Positions 9,301 to 16,370 of a stretch of 64,000 nucleotides of DNA are shown here, one piece after another. The notes beneath the pieces were generated by a model, which saw only the letters and a program-made list of their open reading frames with translations, was not told the DNA's origin and did not search any database. Each line of letters starts with the position of its first letter. Position 1 is the first letter of the stretch. The stretch comes from Streptosporangium roseum DSM 43021 (GTDB lineage: Bacteria; Actinomycetota; Actinomycetes; Streptosporangiales; Streptosporangiaceae), in NCBI RefSeq assembly GCF_000024865.1, contig NC_013595.1, forward strand, positions 4,216,001 through 4,280,000. Reading direction: 5' to 3'. Position numbers and translations under genes: made by a program.

Positions 9301-9417
9301 CGCTCGGTTGGCGTCGAGGAGGAGGGCGGCGAGCACGGTCTGCTGCCTGATGCCTCCCAGGTCGAGCCGTTGGTCGCCGGTGACTACCTCCAGAGGGCCC
9401 AGAACGCGAAACTCCAC
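6349..9417 (-). CDS. AfsR/SARP-family transcriptional regulator
   Basis: About 1022 residues in the AfsR/DnrI/RedD layout. An N-terminal winged-helix OmpR-like DNA-binding domain (MEFRVLGPLEVVTGDQRLDL to about 95) precedes a bacterial transcriptional activator domain (about 95-250). An NB-ARC ATPase follows (Walker A GKAGIGKTT and Walker B RMLIVLDDA), and then C-terminal tetratricopeptide repeats (about 680-1010, repeated A-x-Y-A-L-H-x-L-G units). Such proteins activate secondary-metabolite genes by binding direct repeats, often spaced in multiples of about 11 bp. The GTG at 9417 is preferred over the ATG at 9423 because AAGGAG ends six bases before it and abuts the ATG. It sits head-away from the transthyretin-like/leuA operon, whose upstream region holds 21-bp direct repeats, so that operon is a plausible target (inference). 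Confidence 0.85.
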   Translation of the reverse strand: MEFRVLGPLEVVTGDQRLDLGGIRQQTVLAALLLDANRAVTTGRLMEAIYGDDPPTTSRAQVQICISALRRLFAAHSSADVISTQSQGYAIQADSSQIDSHRFEKLVLQARRAREDRNLDEAIKHYRKALALWRGPALDGIESRLVQSAASRLAEHRITANEDCVQLELDLGRHHELVGELTELVEEYPLRERLRGHLMLALYRSGRQAEALQVYRLARQTMIDELGIEPNERLQQLEYAILTSDESLDLPAQPAKVVEEPTARVPNSPSMLPTDIADFTGRTKQIDDIRQRLTLAVDDRSRFAVPIIAIVGKAGIGKTTVAVHSAHSVAEHFPDGQLYADLHGGVSRPTSPMQVLERFLRVLGVPGTALPDGLEERAEMYRSLLADRRMLIVLDDAGNESQVLPLLPGNPASAVIITSRSRLAGLAGAIHVDVDVFDSSQSMDLLSRIAGVERVQSEAESAAALAELCGQLPLALRIAGARLLARPHWSIEQLVGRLEDETRRLDELKHGDMGIRASISLTYDGTGDDARRLFRRLAILDSQIFSAWISAALLDMPFADAQDLLDDLADAQLVETTGVGRGVHTQYRFHDLIRVFARERLAAEESAPERGAALARVLGGLLFLAEAARRREYGPDILIHSDASLWSLPRDLVDQLIAVPLAWFERERMILVSGIRQAAQAGLVELCWSLTINAVTFFEARVYLDDWRETHDIALAATRHARDKRGQAAILHSMGSLAITEQRFDDAQREFEAAVRLFREVSDDRGVAMAIRNIGFLDRMNGRFDEAAAHYEWALEIFRTIGDQVAAAYALHNLAQLRLEFDDLEGAKRLLSEALQLSGNGGSRRVRAQVLHRMGHVHLQSDEPALAARVFDEALTVVRDIGDPTGEAYALHGLGIARLRQGMLAEAEGALRHALMLASTSSQRLAEARVLVGLGELTIASGNPAQAVPYFQQALTLFRRIQVPVHEARTLIMLGDAHLAAGDSSAAHNALAEAHALAEKLDPPAAEQVREQLAERARGRAE

Positions 9418-9825
9418 CCGCATCTCCTTGAAGAAAACCCGCAACCCCGGCCCATGCGAAAGTCCCTACGCTTCCCGATGCGAGAGAAGCGTCAGTTGTC
9501 CAACCTCACTGTCAGGCGTGCGTCCCCAGGGAGACCAGGAAGGTCTGTCTTGTCTCGGCAATTGTCGTTGATGTTCGCGATGTCCGCGGCTGCTCATCCT
9601 ACCGACACCAGAGTCACCCCGTGTGCAATGTGTCTCTTTCGTGTGGAGTGTACTACTTCGCGTGATTGCCTGCCAGGGGGATTATGTGGATTCCGTTGAG
9701 TTCGCCCACTGTTTGTGACCGTAACCTCATTGATACGGGAACGGAAAACGGCCGGAGACATTATGTCTCCGGCCGTTCGGCTGGCCGATGCCGGCCCGCG
9801 ACGCTCACTTCACGAGCTCATGAGC
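9418..9825. other. Upstream region of the SARP gene
   Basis: 408 bases between the SARP gene and the end of the small secreted-peptide gene, both on the minus strand. It holds the SARP promoter region, AT-richer around 9540-9720, and the terminator at 9747-9777. No further gene supported. Confidence 0.4.
9747..9777 (-). terminator. Rho-independent terminator of the small secreted-peptide gene
   Basis: Perfect 13-bp stem (9747-9759 with 9765-9777) and five-base loop. Read on the minus strand it is followed by TTTTCCGTT, a good intrinsic terminator for the peptide gene whose stop is at 9826. It insulates the peptide from the downstream SARP gene. Confidence 0.75.
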
Positions 9826-10044
9826 TCACGATCCGCCCCACGGGTCGCCGTTCGGGTGGGCGGTCGGGGTGGGGGTGGGGGTGGGGACCGGCTGGACGTC
9901 CGACGCGCTCACAACCGTGATCCCCGCGGCACCCGTGGCCGCCACACCCGCACTGGCGACGGCGCCCGTGGCCGTCACACCCGCGGTGACGATGATGGCG
10001 GAGAAAGCGATGCGGAAGATGCGGCTGTTGGTGTAAGCGCTCAT
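9826..10044 (-). CDS. Small secreted Pro/Thr-rich peptide, function unknown
   Basis: 72 residues. A basic N-terminus (MSAYTNSRIFRIAFS) precedes one hydrophobic Ala/Val/Gly-rich segment (about 13-46) that could be a signal peptide or membrane anchor. A Pro-Thr repeat tail (VPTPTPTPTAHPNGDPWGGS) completes it. GAGGG lies eight bases before the ATG and a strong terminator follows, so it is a monocistronic small gene. No Cys or lanthipeptide-like core is present. Its position between a SARP regulator and a divergent operon suggests an envelope or signalling role, but nothing shows what it does. Confidence 0.6.
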   Translation of the reverse strand: MSAYTNSRIFRIAFSAIIVTAGVTATGAVASAGVAATGAAGITVVSASDVQPVPTPTPTPTAHPNGDPWGGS

Positions 10045-10575
10045 TTTTCTGCCCTCTTGTCTGTCGCGGTGGCCTGTCGTCGCGGGCCGGTTGGTCTGTG
10101 CAATTCGAAGTTCGCAGCCGCCGCCATCCGGTCATTATCGGATCGCTTCTGACGTGCCATTAGCGCAGCTCAAGAGGGTGAATACGCCTTTCATCGCCGG
10201 TTGCGGGGAGGGGTTGCCAATTGTGCGGCCGGGCCGTGGCGATGCCCGCCGGCGGTTCCGCGGCATCGACCCCTCCGACCCGGCCCGGCGGGCGATAGCG
10301 GGACGCCTGCGGGCGATAGCGGGACGCCGAGCGGCGATAGCGGGACGAAGGCGTATCGATAGCGGGCTCCGGAAGTCTGGACGGAGCACCGGACCGGCCG
10401 GTGTCCGCCGTTATCCGGCGGCCGGGCCGGCGCGTGTCGGGTCGGGAGCCGGAGGAGCCGGGACGCGTACAGGCGTCCACCGGGCCGCGGAGGCCCGCCG
10501 CCGCGCTCCGGTGCGTGATGGCAGAGGTGATCAGACGGTCCGCCGCGGCGGGCCTGACAGATAGGTATTCCTGAC
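10045..10575. other. Regulatory intergenic region between the secreted peptide and the transthyretin-like operon
   Basis: 531 bases between divergent genes. No supportable coding region; Arg-rich open frames here arise from the direct-repeat DNA. The region holds four direct repeats (10291-10368) and presumably both divergent promoters. Confidence 0.5.
10291..10368 (+). repeat. Four direct repeats with 21-22-bp period (CGATAGCGGG core)
   Basis: GGCGATAGCGGGACG occurs exactly at 10291, 10312 and 10333, and CGATAGCGGG again at 10357. Cores are therefore spaced 21, 21 and 22 bp, two helical turns, all on the same DNA face. This iteron-like arrangement is the form expected for SARP-type activators, which bind direct repeats. 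It lies about 210-285 bases upstream of the transthyretin-like gene. Confidence 0.7.
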
Positions 10576-10914
10576 ATGGGTATCAGTGCACAGGCGCTGG
10601 ACAGCGTCTACGGGCGCTCGGCCGCCGGCGTGCGGGCGCGCCTGGAACGGGCCGAGGACAGCTACTGGAGCGCTATCGCGGTCGCCGAGACCGACGGCGA
10701 CGGCTGCATCACGGAGTGGTGGGGCCAGAAGTTCGAGCGCGGGCTGTATCGCATCGTGTTCGACAGCGACTACTACTTCGTCAACCTCGGCCTCAGCGCC
10801 GCTTATCCCGAAATAGCAGTTATATTCCGCATGAAAGATGAAACAGACGCATACCAAATCAAAGTAATATTTTCGCCGTACTCCTATTCGACGTATTTCG
10901 GGTCGAATAATTAA
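10576..10914 (+). CDS. Transthyretin/HIU-hydrolase-like protein lacking catalytic residues
   Basis: 112 residues matching the transthyretin-like family along its whole length: AQALDSVYGRSAAGV at the N-terminus, YPEIAVIF in the middle, and FSPYSYSTYFGS at the C-terminus (family LLLSPFGYSTYRGS). 5-Hydroxyisourate hydrolases of urate breakdown need a His in the THVLD motif, an Arg after DG, a His in YHVP and the Arg of YRGS. Here these are Gln6, Cys44, Gln94 and Phe108, so hydrolase activity is very unlikely and a binding or repurposed catalytic role is inferred. No other urate genes are nearby. The 3' half is strikingly AT-rich with ATA, AAA and GAA codons, unlike its neighbours. ATG at 10576 has only a weak AGGT upstream. 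The gene ends 34 bases before leuA, so co-transcription is likely. Confidence 0.75.
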   Translation: MGISAQALDSVYGRSAAGVRARLERAEDSYWSAIAVAETDGDGCITEWWGQKFERGLYRIVFDSDYYFVNLGLSAAYPEIAVIFRMKDETDAYQIKVIFSPYSYSTYFGSNN

Positions 10915-10948
10915 CGGCGATCGCGCAGGCATGGAAAGGAATTCGCCG

Positions 10949-12688
10949 GTGAAGACCACGACACGACAGACCGGGCGTTACGGCGCGTTCACGCCTGTAC
11001 CCCTCCCCGGGCGCACCTGGCCGAACAACATCATCGGCTCCGCGCCGCGCTGGCTGTCGACCGATCTCCGCGACGGCAACCAGTCGCTGGCCACCCCCAT
11101 GTCCCCCGACCGCAAACTGGCGATGTTCGAACTCCTGGTGAGCATGGGATACAAGGAGATCGAGGTGGGGTTCCCGGTCGCCAGCCAGGACGACTTCGAC
11201 TTCCTGCGCGTGCTCATCGAGCAGGAGCGGATCCCCGAGGACGTGCGGATCTCGGTGCTCGTGCAGGCCCGGGACGAGCTGATCAGGCGCACCGTGGAGA
11301 GCCTTGAGGGGGCGCCGCGCGCCACGATCCACCTGTACAACGCGACATCGCCGTTGTTCAGGCGGGTCGTGTTCGGCATGAGCCGCAACGAGTGCAAGGA
11401 CCTCGCGGTGCAGGGAACCCGGCTGATGATGAAATACGCCGAGAAGACGCTGGGCGACTGCGACCTCGGCTTCCAGTACTCCCCGGAACTCTTCAGCGAC
11501 ACCGAGCTGGATTTCTCGCTGGAGGTCTGCGAGGCCGTCATGGACGTGTGGCAGCCGGAACCGGGCCGCGGGATCATCCTCAACTTCCCCACGACCGTCG
11601 AGCGCTCCCTGCCCAACGTCTTCGCCGACCAGATCGAATGGCTGAGCCGCAACCTCTCCAGAAGAGAGCACGTCTGCCTCTCGATCCATCCGCACAACGA
11701 CCGGGGTACGGCCGTGGCCTCCGCCGAGCTGGCCCTTCTCGCGGGCGCGGAGCGGATCGAGGGCTGCCTGTTCGGCAACGGCGAGCGGGCGGGCAACGTC
11801 TGCTTGGTCACGCTCGGGCTCAACATGTTCACCCACGGGGTCGATCCCGGCATCGACTTCTCCGACATCAACGAGATCCGCCGCACCGTCGAACGCTGCA
11901 ACGGGCTGGCCGTCCATCCGCGGCACCCCTACGGGGGCGACCTCGTCTACACCTCCTTCTCGGGCTCCCACCAGGATGCGATCAAGAAGGGGTTCGACGC
12001 CCTGGAGCGCGAGGCCGCCCATCGGGGCGCCGCCGTCGGAGACCTCCCGTGGGAGATGCCGTACCTGCCGCTCGACCCCGAGGACGTGGGCCGGACGTAC
12101 GAGGCCGTCGTGCGGATCAACAGCCAGTCAGGCAAGGGCGGCGTGGCCTACGTCATGAGCGCCTGGCACGGCCTGAACCTGCCGCGTGACCTGCAGATCG
12201 ACTTCGCGCACGTGGTCCAGTCGCAGGCCGACGCGGAGGGCGGGGAGATCACGCCCGACCGGGTCAAGAGGCTTTTCGAGCGCGAGTACCTCTCCAGCTC
12301 CGACCTGCCCGTCCCCCTCGCCTCCGGCACCGAGCTGGTGACGACCTCCCTGCACATCGACGGCGAGAGATTCGACGTCGGCGCGGACAGGGCGGACACC
12401 GTCCAGGCCGTCCGGGCGACGCTCACCCGCTGGGGTTTCGACGTGCGGGCCGTACATCGCACCGGGATCGCCGGCCAGGACCGCGGTCCGGACGCGGACG
12501 TGGCCGTCTACGCCGAGTGCCGGGTGGAGGGGCGGGTCTCCTGGGGGGTGGGCATCGACAGGGACATCGAGGCCGCGTCCCTCGCGGCGGTGCGTTCGGC
12601 CGTGATCAGGGCGCGGCTGAAGCGCCTGCCCGCCAGGGGCGGGGAGGCGACGGGGATCGTCGCGCCACTGGTCGCCGCGGGCAGGTGA
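10949..12688 (+). CDS. leuA: 2-Isopropylmalate synthase
   Basis: About 579 residues, the long LeuA form of actinobacteria. The HMGL-like TIM barrel shows STDLRDGNQSL (metal and 2-ketoacid site), SIHPHNDRGTAV (metal-binding His pair) and HPYGGDLVYTSFSGSHQDAIKKG. A C-terminal LeuA regulatory-type domain follows (about 430-560). It condenses acetyl-CoA with 2-ketoisovalerate to open leucine biosynthesis. GTG at 10949 is preferred: GGAAAGGA ends eight bases before it, while the in-frame ATG at 10931 overlaps that RBS and has none of its own. No leuB, leuC or leuD is adjacent. Its place between a transthyretin-like gene and a regulator could mean a dedicated copy making an unusual 2-substituted malate, or simply the housekeeping gene. 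Confidence 0.85.
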   Translation: MKTTTRQTGRYGAFTPVPLPGRTWPNNIIGSAPRWLSTDLRDGNQSLATPMSPDRKLAMFELLVSMGYKEIEVGFPVASQDDFDFLRVLIEQERIPEDVRISVLVQARDELIRRTVESLEGAPRATIHLYNATSPLFRRVVFGMSRNECKDLAVQGTRLMMKYAEKTLGDCDLGFQYSPELFSDTELDFSLEVCEAVMDVWQPEPGRGIILNFPTTVERSLPNVFADQIEWLSRNLSRREHVCLSIHPHNDRGTAVASAELALLAGAERIEGCLFGNGERAGNVCLVTLGLNMFTHGVDPGIDFSDINEIRRTVERCNGLAVHPRHPYGGDLVYTSFSGSHQDAIKKGFDALEREAAHRGAAVGDLPWEMPYLPLDPEDVGRTYEAVVRINSQSGKGGVAYVMSAWHGLNLPRDLQIDFAHVVQSQADAEGGEITPDRVKRLFEREYLSSSDLPVPLASGTELVTTSLHIDGERFDVGADRADTVQAVRATLTRWGFDVRAVHRTGIAGQDRGPDADVAVYAECRVEGRVSWGVGIDRDIEAASLAAVRSAVIRARLKRLPARGGEATGIVAPLVAAGR

Positions 12689-12690
12689 CG

Positions 12691-12720
12691 GCCGGCTGTC
12701 GCCCGCGGGCGACAGCCGGC
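12691..12720. terminator. Perfect 30-bp palindrome after leuA
   Basis: A fully self-complementary 30-bp sequence (arms 12691-12705 and 12706-12720) begins two bases after the leuA stop. It has no T tract. It could fold as a terminator hairpin or act as an operator for the following peptide/LAL unit; GATAGCCGG and CCGATAACGG motifs follow directly. Confidence 0.5.
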
Positions 12721-12823
12721 CGGAGCGGTGATAGCCGGCCGATAACGGATGAAAACCGCACTCGCCTAGCGTCGTCATCGTCACCCCATCGGAGAACAGC
12801 CGAGATCGAAAGGTGCGACGACG

Positions 12824-12913
12824 ATGCGGAGAATCCAGCTCAAAAAGCAGAAGGTAAAGGCGCTCGACTCACTGGACCTGCGCACTCCGTCCGGCCGTAA
12901 GTTGCGGTTCTGA
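12824..12913 (+). CDS. 29-residue basic peptide upstream of the LAL regulator
   Basis: Unannotated-size ORF: begins MRRIQLKKQKVKALDSLD and ends LRTPSGRKLRF. AAAGGTG lies eight bases upstream of the ATG, an excellent Shine-Dalgarno, and the stop lies 36 bases before the LAL start, so they are probably one transcript. Ten Arg/Lys against two Asp, no Cys, no signal peptide and no membrane segment. A possible -10 (TAGCGT, about 12768) precedes it. It could be a signalling peptide for the LAL, a RiPP-like precursor, or a leader peptide controlling the downstream gene. Five Leu codons are present but not clustered, which argues against classical leucine attenuation. No modification enzyme is adjacent. 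Function unknown. Confidence 0.55.
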   Translation: MRRIQLKKQKVKALDSLDLRTPSGRKLRF

Positions 12914-12949
12914 ACCGCCGGACCCATTTCTCGTAGAGGGAGGCTGATC

Positions 12950-15727
12950 ATGAGCTTGGTCGAAAGAGATGAGGCGTTGGCCTCCCTTGAGGGGCTTCTG
13001 GCCAACGCCGTCATGGGCAAGGGAAGGGTCGCGCTGGTGAGCGGCACCGTCGCCACCGGCAAGAGCGAGCTGCTGCACAGCTTCGCGGAGCAGGCCCTCG
13101 AACTGGGCGCCCTGCCCGTCACGGCGACGGGGTCGCGCGTCGAGCGCGACCTGCCGCTGGGCGTGCTGCGCCAGCTGATCCAGGACTCGCCGCTGGTGGC
13201 GGAGGAGCGCGAGCGGGCCATGGCCCTGCTGGACGAAGGCGCCCGCACCGTGACGCCGTCCGGCTCCCAGGCGGAGCCTCTCGACCATGTCGACGCACAG
13301 ATCGTCCACGCTCTGTGCACGCTCCTGCTCGAACTGTCGGAACGCTATCCGCTGATGATCGTCGTGGACGACGTGCAGCACGCCGACCGGGCGTCCCTGC
13401 TCTGCCTCTCCTACCTGTCGCGGCGGGTGCGGTTCGCCCGGATCGTCGCGGTGTTCAGCCACTCCGACCACGGGTGGTCCAGCGAGACGTTCTTCCAGAC
13501 CGAGCTGCTCCGCCAGCCGCACTGCCGCCGCATCCAGCTCGCCCCGCTCTCCAGGGCGGGGGTGATGTCCCTGGTCGCCAGGCGGGTGGGCAAGGAGGCG
13601 GCCGAGCGGTTCTCCGAGGACTGGTACGCCGTCAGCGGCGGCAACCCGCTGCTGGCCGGGGCGCTGGTGGACGACTACCAGGACTTCCTGCACTCCTCCG
13701 GTGGAGAGGCGCCGGCGGAGCTCGTCGTCGGCGACCGGTACGGCCAGGCCGTGCTGTCGTGCCTGCGCCGCGGTGAGCCGCAGATGCTCCGGGTGGCCCG
13801 CGGGCTCGCCATCCTCGGCGGGCCCGACTCCCTGGCCCAGCTGCTCGGGGTCGGTCCCGCGTCCGTGATCCGGGCGCTGCACTTCCTGACCGTCGCCGGC
13901 CTGCTCGCCCTGGGCCGCTTCCGGCACGAGGCGGCACGCACCGCCGTACTGGCCGAGGTGGACTCCGGGGAGTGGGCCGATCTCCACCGGCGCGCGGCGG
14001 AGCTGGCCCACGAGGGCGGCGCCTCCACCACGACGGTCGCCGACCACCTTCTCCAGGCCGGCCGGGTCGACGCCCCCTGGGGGGTCTCCGTGCTGGAGGA
14101 CGCGGCCAGGAACGCCCTGCGCGAGGGGCGCGTGGAGTCGGCGGTCGCCTACCTCCGGCTGGCGTGGCGCGAGTGCGTGGACGAGCAGCAGCGCATGAAG
14201 ATCACCACGATGCTCGTGCGCGCCGAATGGCGGATCAACCCCGCCGCGCCCGCGGGGCACCTGGCCGAACTGGCCGAGGCGATGCAGCGGGGCCATCTCC
14301 GGGGGAGCGACGCCGTGGTGCTGGCCCGCGCGCTGCTGTGGCACGGCCGCTTCGAGGACGCGCGGGACGTGCTGGAGCATCTGAGCGAGTCGGGGGCCGG
14401 CATGGACGCCGAGACGGTGACGGAGCTCGTCATCGCCCGCCCGTGGCTGCGCGCCACCCATCCTCCCTTCCTGGCCCACCTCCAGCAGACGACCGGCGAG
14501 CAGGACCGCGCCGCCATCGTGTCGGTGACGGCGAACCGCCGGCTGGACGCCGCGCTCGCGCTCGCCGACGTGCTCGCCAGAGGACCGCGCGAGGAGGTCC
14601 TGGACGCGGTCGAGCGGATCCTGCGCGGCTGCCGCCTCGACGAGATGTCGATGGACACCGTGGAGAGCGCGCTCCTGGCCCTCACCTACGCCGGGCGGCC
14701 CGACCGGGCCGCGCCCTGGTGCGACCTGTTCAGCGCGGAGGCGTCCTCGCTGCAAGCCCCGAGCCGCCAGGCGAGGCTCGCCGCCATCCGGGCCGAGATC
14801 GCGATCCGCCAGGGCGACATGCCGGGCGCCGAGCACCACGCGCGCACCGCGCTGGCCATCATCCCCCTGAGCAGCTGGGGCGTCGCCGCGGGCGGGCCGC
14901 TGAGCAGCCTCGTCCTGGCCCTGACGGCGATGGGCAAATACGACGCCGTGCACGAATACCTCGACCAGCCCGTGCCCGAGGCCATGTTCCGGACCCGGTA
15001 CGGCCTGCACTACCTGCACGCCAGAGGCCGTTACAGCCTGGCGACCGACCACCCCGCCCTGGCGCTGCGCGACTTCCAGCGCTGCGGCGAGCTGATGAGC
15101 CGGTGGGAGCTCGACGTGCCGGGACTCGTCGCCTGGCGGGCCGACGCCGCCGAGGCCTGCCTGCGCCTGGGCCGGCCGGAGCAGGCACGGCAGCTGGCCG
15201 AGGAACAGCTCAGGCGCTGCGGTCCCGCGACACCCAGGGCGCACGGCATCGCCATGCGCCTGATGGCCGCCACCGGCAACGCGCGGCAGCGCACCACCCT
15301 GCTCCGCCAGGCGACCGAGCTGCTGCAGACGGCCGGGGACAGGTACGAGCTGGCCAGAGCGCTCTCCGATCTCGTCAAGGTCTACCAGGAGCTCGGCGAG
15401 TACCGGCGCGCGGGAATGATCGCGGGCCGGGCGCAGGCCGTGGCCAGGGAATGCGGCGCCGGACCGCTGGGCGGGGCGCTCCCCCGGGACGGGGACGGCG
15501 ACACCGGGACGCTGACGGCCGAGCCCGGCGCCGTCCTGAGCGACGCCGAGCGCAGGGTCGCCGTCCTGGCGGCCGCCGGATACACCAACCGGGAGATCGC
15601 CGGCAAGCTCTACATCACGATCAGCACGGTGGAGCAGCACCTGACCCGGACATACCGCAAGCTGAACATCACCCGGCGCGCGGACCTGCCGTCAAGCCTC
15701 GAATTCGGCAGTCCGGTCACCGCCTGA
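12950..15727 (+). CDS. LAL-type LuxR-family ATP-binding regulator
   Basis: 925 residues. An N-terminal AAA/STAND ATPase carries Walker A GTVATGKS (about 32-39) and Walker B LMIVVDDVQHAD (about 140-150). A long helical TPR-like middle follows, and a C-terminal LuxR/NarL helix-turn-helix reads LSDAERRVAVLAAAGYTNRE then IAGKLYITISTVEQHL. Large ATP-binding LuxR regulators (MalT/LAL type) commonly control natural-product or catabolic genes in actinomycetes. The ATG has GAGGGAGG seven bases upstream. It follows the 29-residue peptide by 36 bases, and the peptide is the obvious candidate effector or upstream control element (inference). An IS element has landed about 100 bases downstream. Confidence 0.85.
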   Translation: MSLVERDEALASLEGLLANAVMGKGRVALVSGTVATGKSELLHSFAEQALELGALPVTATGSRVERDLPLGVLRQLIQDSPLVAEERERAMALLDEGARTVTPSGSQAEPLDHVDAQIVHALCTLLLELSERYPLMIVVDDVQHADRASLLCLSYLSRRVRFARIVAVFSHSDHGWSSETFFQTELLRQPHCRRIQLAPLSRAGVMSLVARRVGKEAAERFSEDWYAVSGGNPLLAGALVDDYQDFLHSSGGEAPAELVVGDRYGQAVLSCLRRGEPQMLRVARGLAILGGPDSLAQLLGVGPASVIRALHFLTVAGLLALGRFRHEAARTAVLAEVDSGEWADLHRRAAELAHEGGASTTTVADHLLQAGRVDAPWGVSVLEDAARNALREGRVESAVAYLRLAWRECVDEQQRMKITTMLVRAEWRINPAAPAGHLAELAEAMQRGHLRGSDAVVLARALLWHGRFEDARDVLEHLSESGAGMDAETVTELVIARPWLRATHPPFLAHLQQTTGEQDRAAIVSVTANRRLDAALALADVLARGPREEVLDAVERILRGCRLDEMSMDTVESALLALTYAGRPDRAAPWCDLFSAEASSLQAPSRQARLAAIRAEIAIRQGDMPGAEHHARTALAIIPLSSWGVAAGGPLSSLVLALTAMGKYDAVHEYLDQPVPEAMFRTRYGLHYLHARGRYSLATDHPALALRDFQRCGELMSRWELDVPGLVAWRADAAEACLRLGRPEQARQLAEEQLRRCGPATPRAHGIAMRLMAATGNARQRTTLLRQATELLQTAGDRYELARALSDLVKVYQELGEYRRAGMIAGRAQAVARECGAGPLGGALPRDGDGDTGTLTAEPGAVLSDAERRVAVLAAAGYTNREIAGKLYITISTVEQHLTRTYRKLNITRRADLPSSLEFGSPVTA

Positions 15728-15827
15728 ACCGTGCCGGCGGGCGGTGTGGCGCGGGCCCGACCGCGTCCGGCCGCCGGCTCGACCCGAGCCGGCGCTGCCG
15801 GGGCCGATCTGAGATGCCGGGCGCGGA

Positions 15828-15850
15828 CCCCTGGCTTTAGCCGTGGGGGT
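15828..15850 (+). repeat. Left-end sub-terminal hairpin of the IS605 element
   Basis: CCCCTGGCTTTAGCC then GTGGGGG folds as nested inverted repeats (GGCT/AGCC, CCCC/GGGG) and repeats the right-end hairpin. It probably serves TnpA recognition, or is the right-end scar of an earlier copy. Confidence 0.5.
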
Positions 15851-15971
15851 AAGCCCGGCGCGGGAGGGCCGCCAGGCCGAGCATGTTCTGACCTGATGAG
15901 CGTTCTCCTTGATGGGTAATCGAATCTTTGAGCGGTAGACAGCTCCCTTCCGCATACTGATCAGTGGGACC

Positions 15972-16364
15972 GTGACGCTCCGGACGAACAGCAACATCGC
16001 CTTCCAGTGCGCGTTCCACGTGGTGTGGTGCCCCGGGTACCGGCGGCGGGTTCTGGGCGGACGGATCGAAGAACGGCTTAAACAGTTGATTCGTGAGGTG
16101 ATCGAAGAGAAGGGGGCGTGGCTGGTGGAACTCGAAGTCATGCCCGACCACGTTCACCTACTGGTCGAGGTGGACCCCCAACTCGGGATCCACACGTTGG
16201 TCAAGGCCATCAAAGGCCGTACTTCTCGCCTGCTCCGCGAGGAATTCCCGGCGCTGAAGTCGAAGCTGCCGACCTTGTGGACGAACTCCTCCTCCGTAGC
16301 GACCGTGGGTGGTGCGCCCCTGGACGTGGTCAAGCGCTACGTCGAGAAGCAGAAGAACCGGTGA
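15972..16364 (+). CDS. tnpA: IS200-like Y1 transposase
   Basis: 130 residues, normal length for the family. The HUH metal-binding motif is DHVHLLVEV (about residues 59-67) and the catalytic tyrosine lies in VVKRYVEKQ near the C-terminus. TnpA cuts and rejoins single-stranded ends at their hairpins during replication-linked transposition. The gene appears intact. GTG start; its stop lies seven bases before tnpB. Confidence 0.85.
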   Translation: MTLRTNSNIAFQCAFHVVWCPGYRRRVLGGRIEERLKQLIREVIEEKGAWLVELEVMPDHVHLLVEVDPQLGIHTLVKAIKGRTSRLLREEFPALKSKLPTLWTNSSSVATVGGAPLDVVKRYVEKQKNR

Positions 16365-16370
16365 TCGCCG

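Noticed and set aside
6277..9699. 1140-codon plus-strand open frame
   Set aside because: Antisense to the SARP gene, which has clear domains, start and RBS. The frame shows no domain.
10291..10368. CRISPR array
   Set aside because: Repeats are 15 bp with 6-bp gaps and no spacer-sized unique sequence or cas genes; they look like a regulator-binding array.
10135..10389. Arg-rich 84-codon minus-strand ORF
   Set aside because: Its RPAIARR repeats are produced by the 21-bp DNA repeats and it has no RBS.
10576..10914. Functional 5-hydroxyisourate hydrolase
   Set aside because: All catalytic positions are substituted and no urate pathway genes are present.
12824..12913. Lasso or lanthipeptide precursor
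   Set aside because: No Cys, no Ser/Thr-rich core and no cyclase, protease or synthetase gene nearby; kept only as an unknown peptide.
12691..12913. Leucine attenuator or T-box for leuA
   Set aside because: The peptide lies downstream, not upstream, of leuA, its Leu codons are scattered, and no T-box motif was seen upstream of leuA.
12869..15640. Very long open frame (about 923 codons) on the minus strand
   Set aside because: It is fully antisense to the LAL gene, has no RBS or recognisable domain, and its Gly/Arg/His-rich composition is typical of GC-rich frame shadows.
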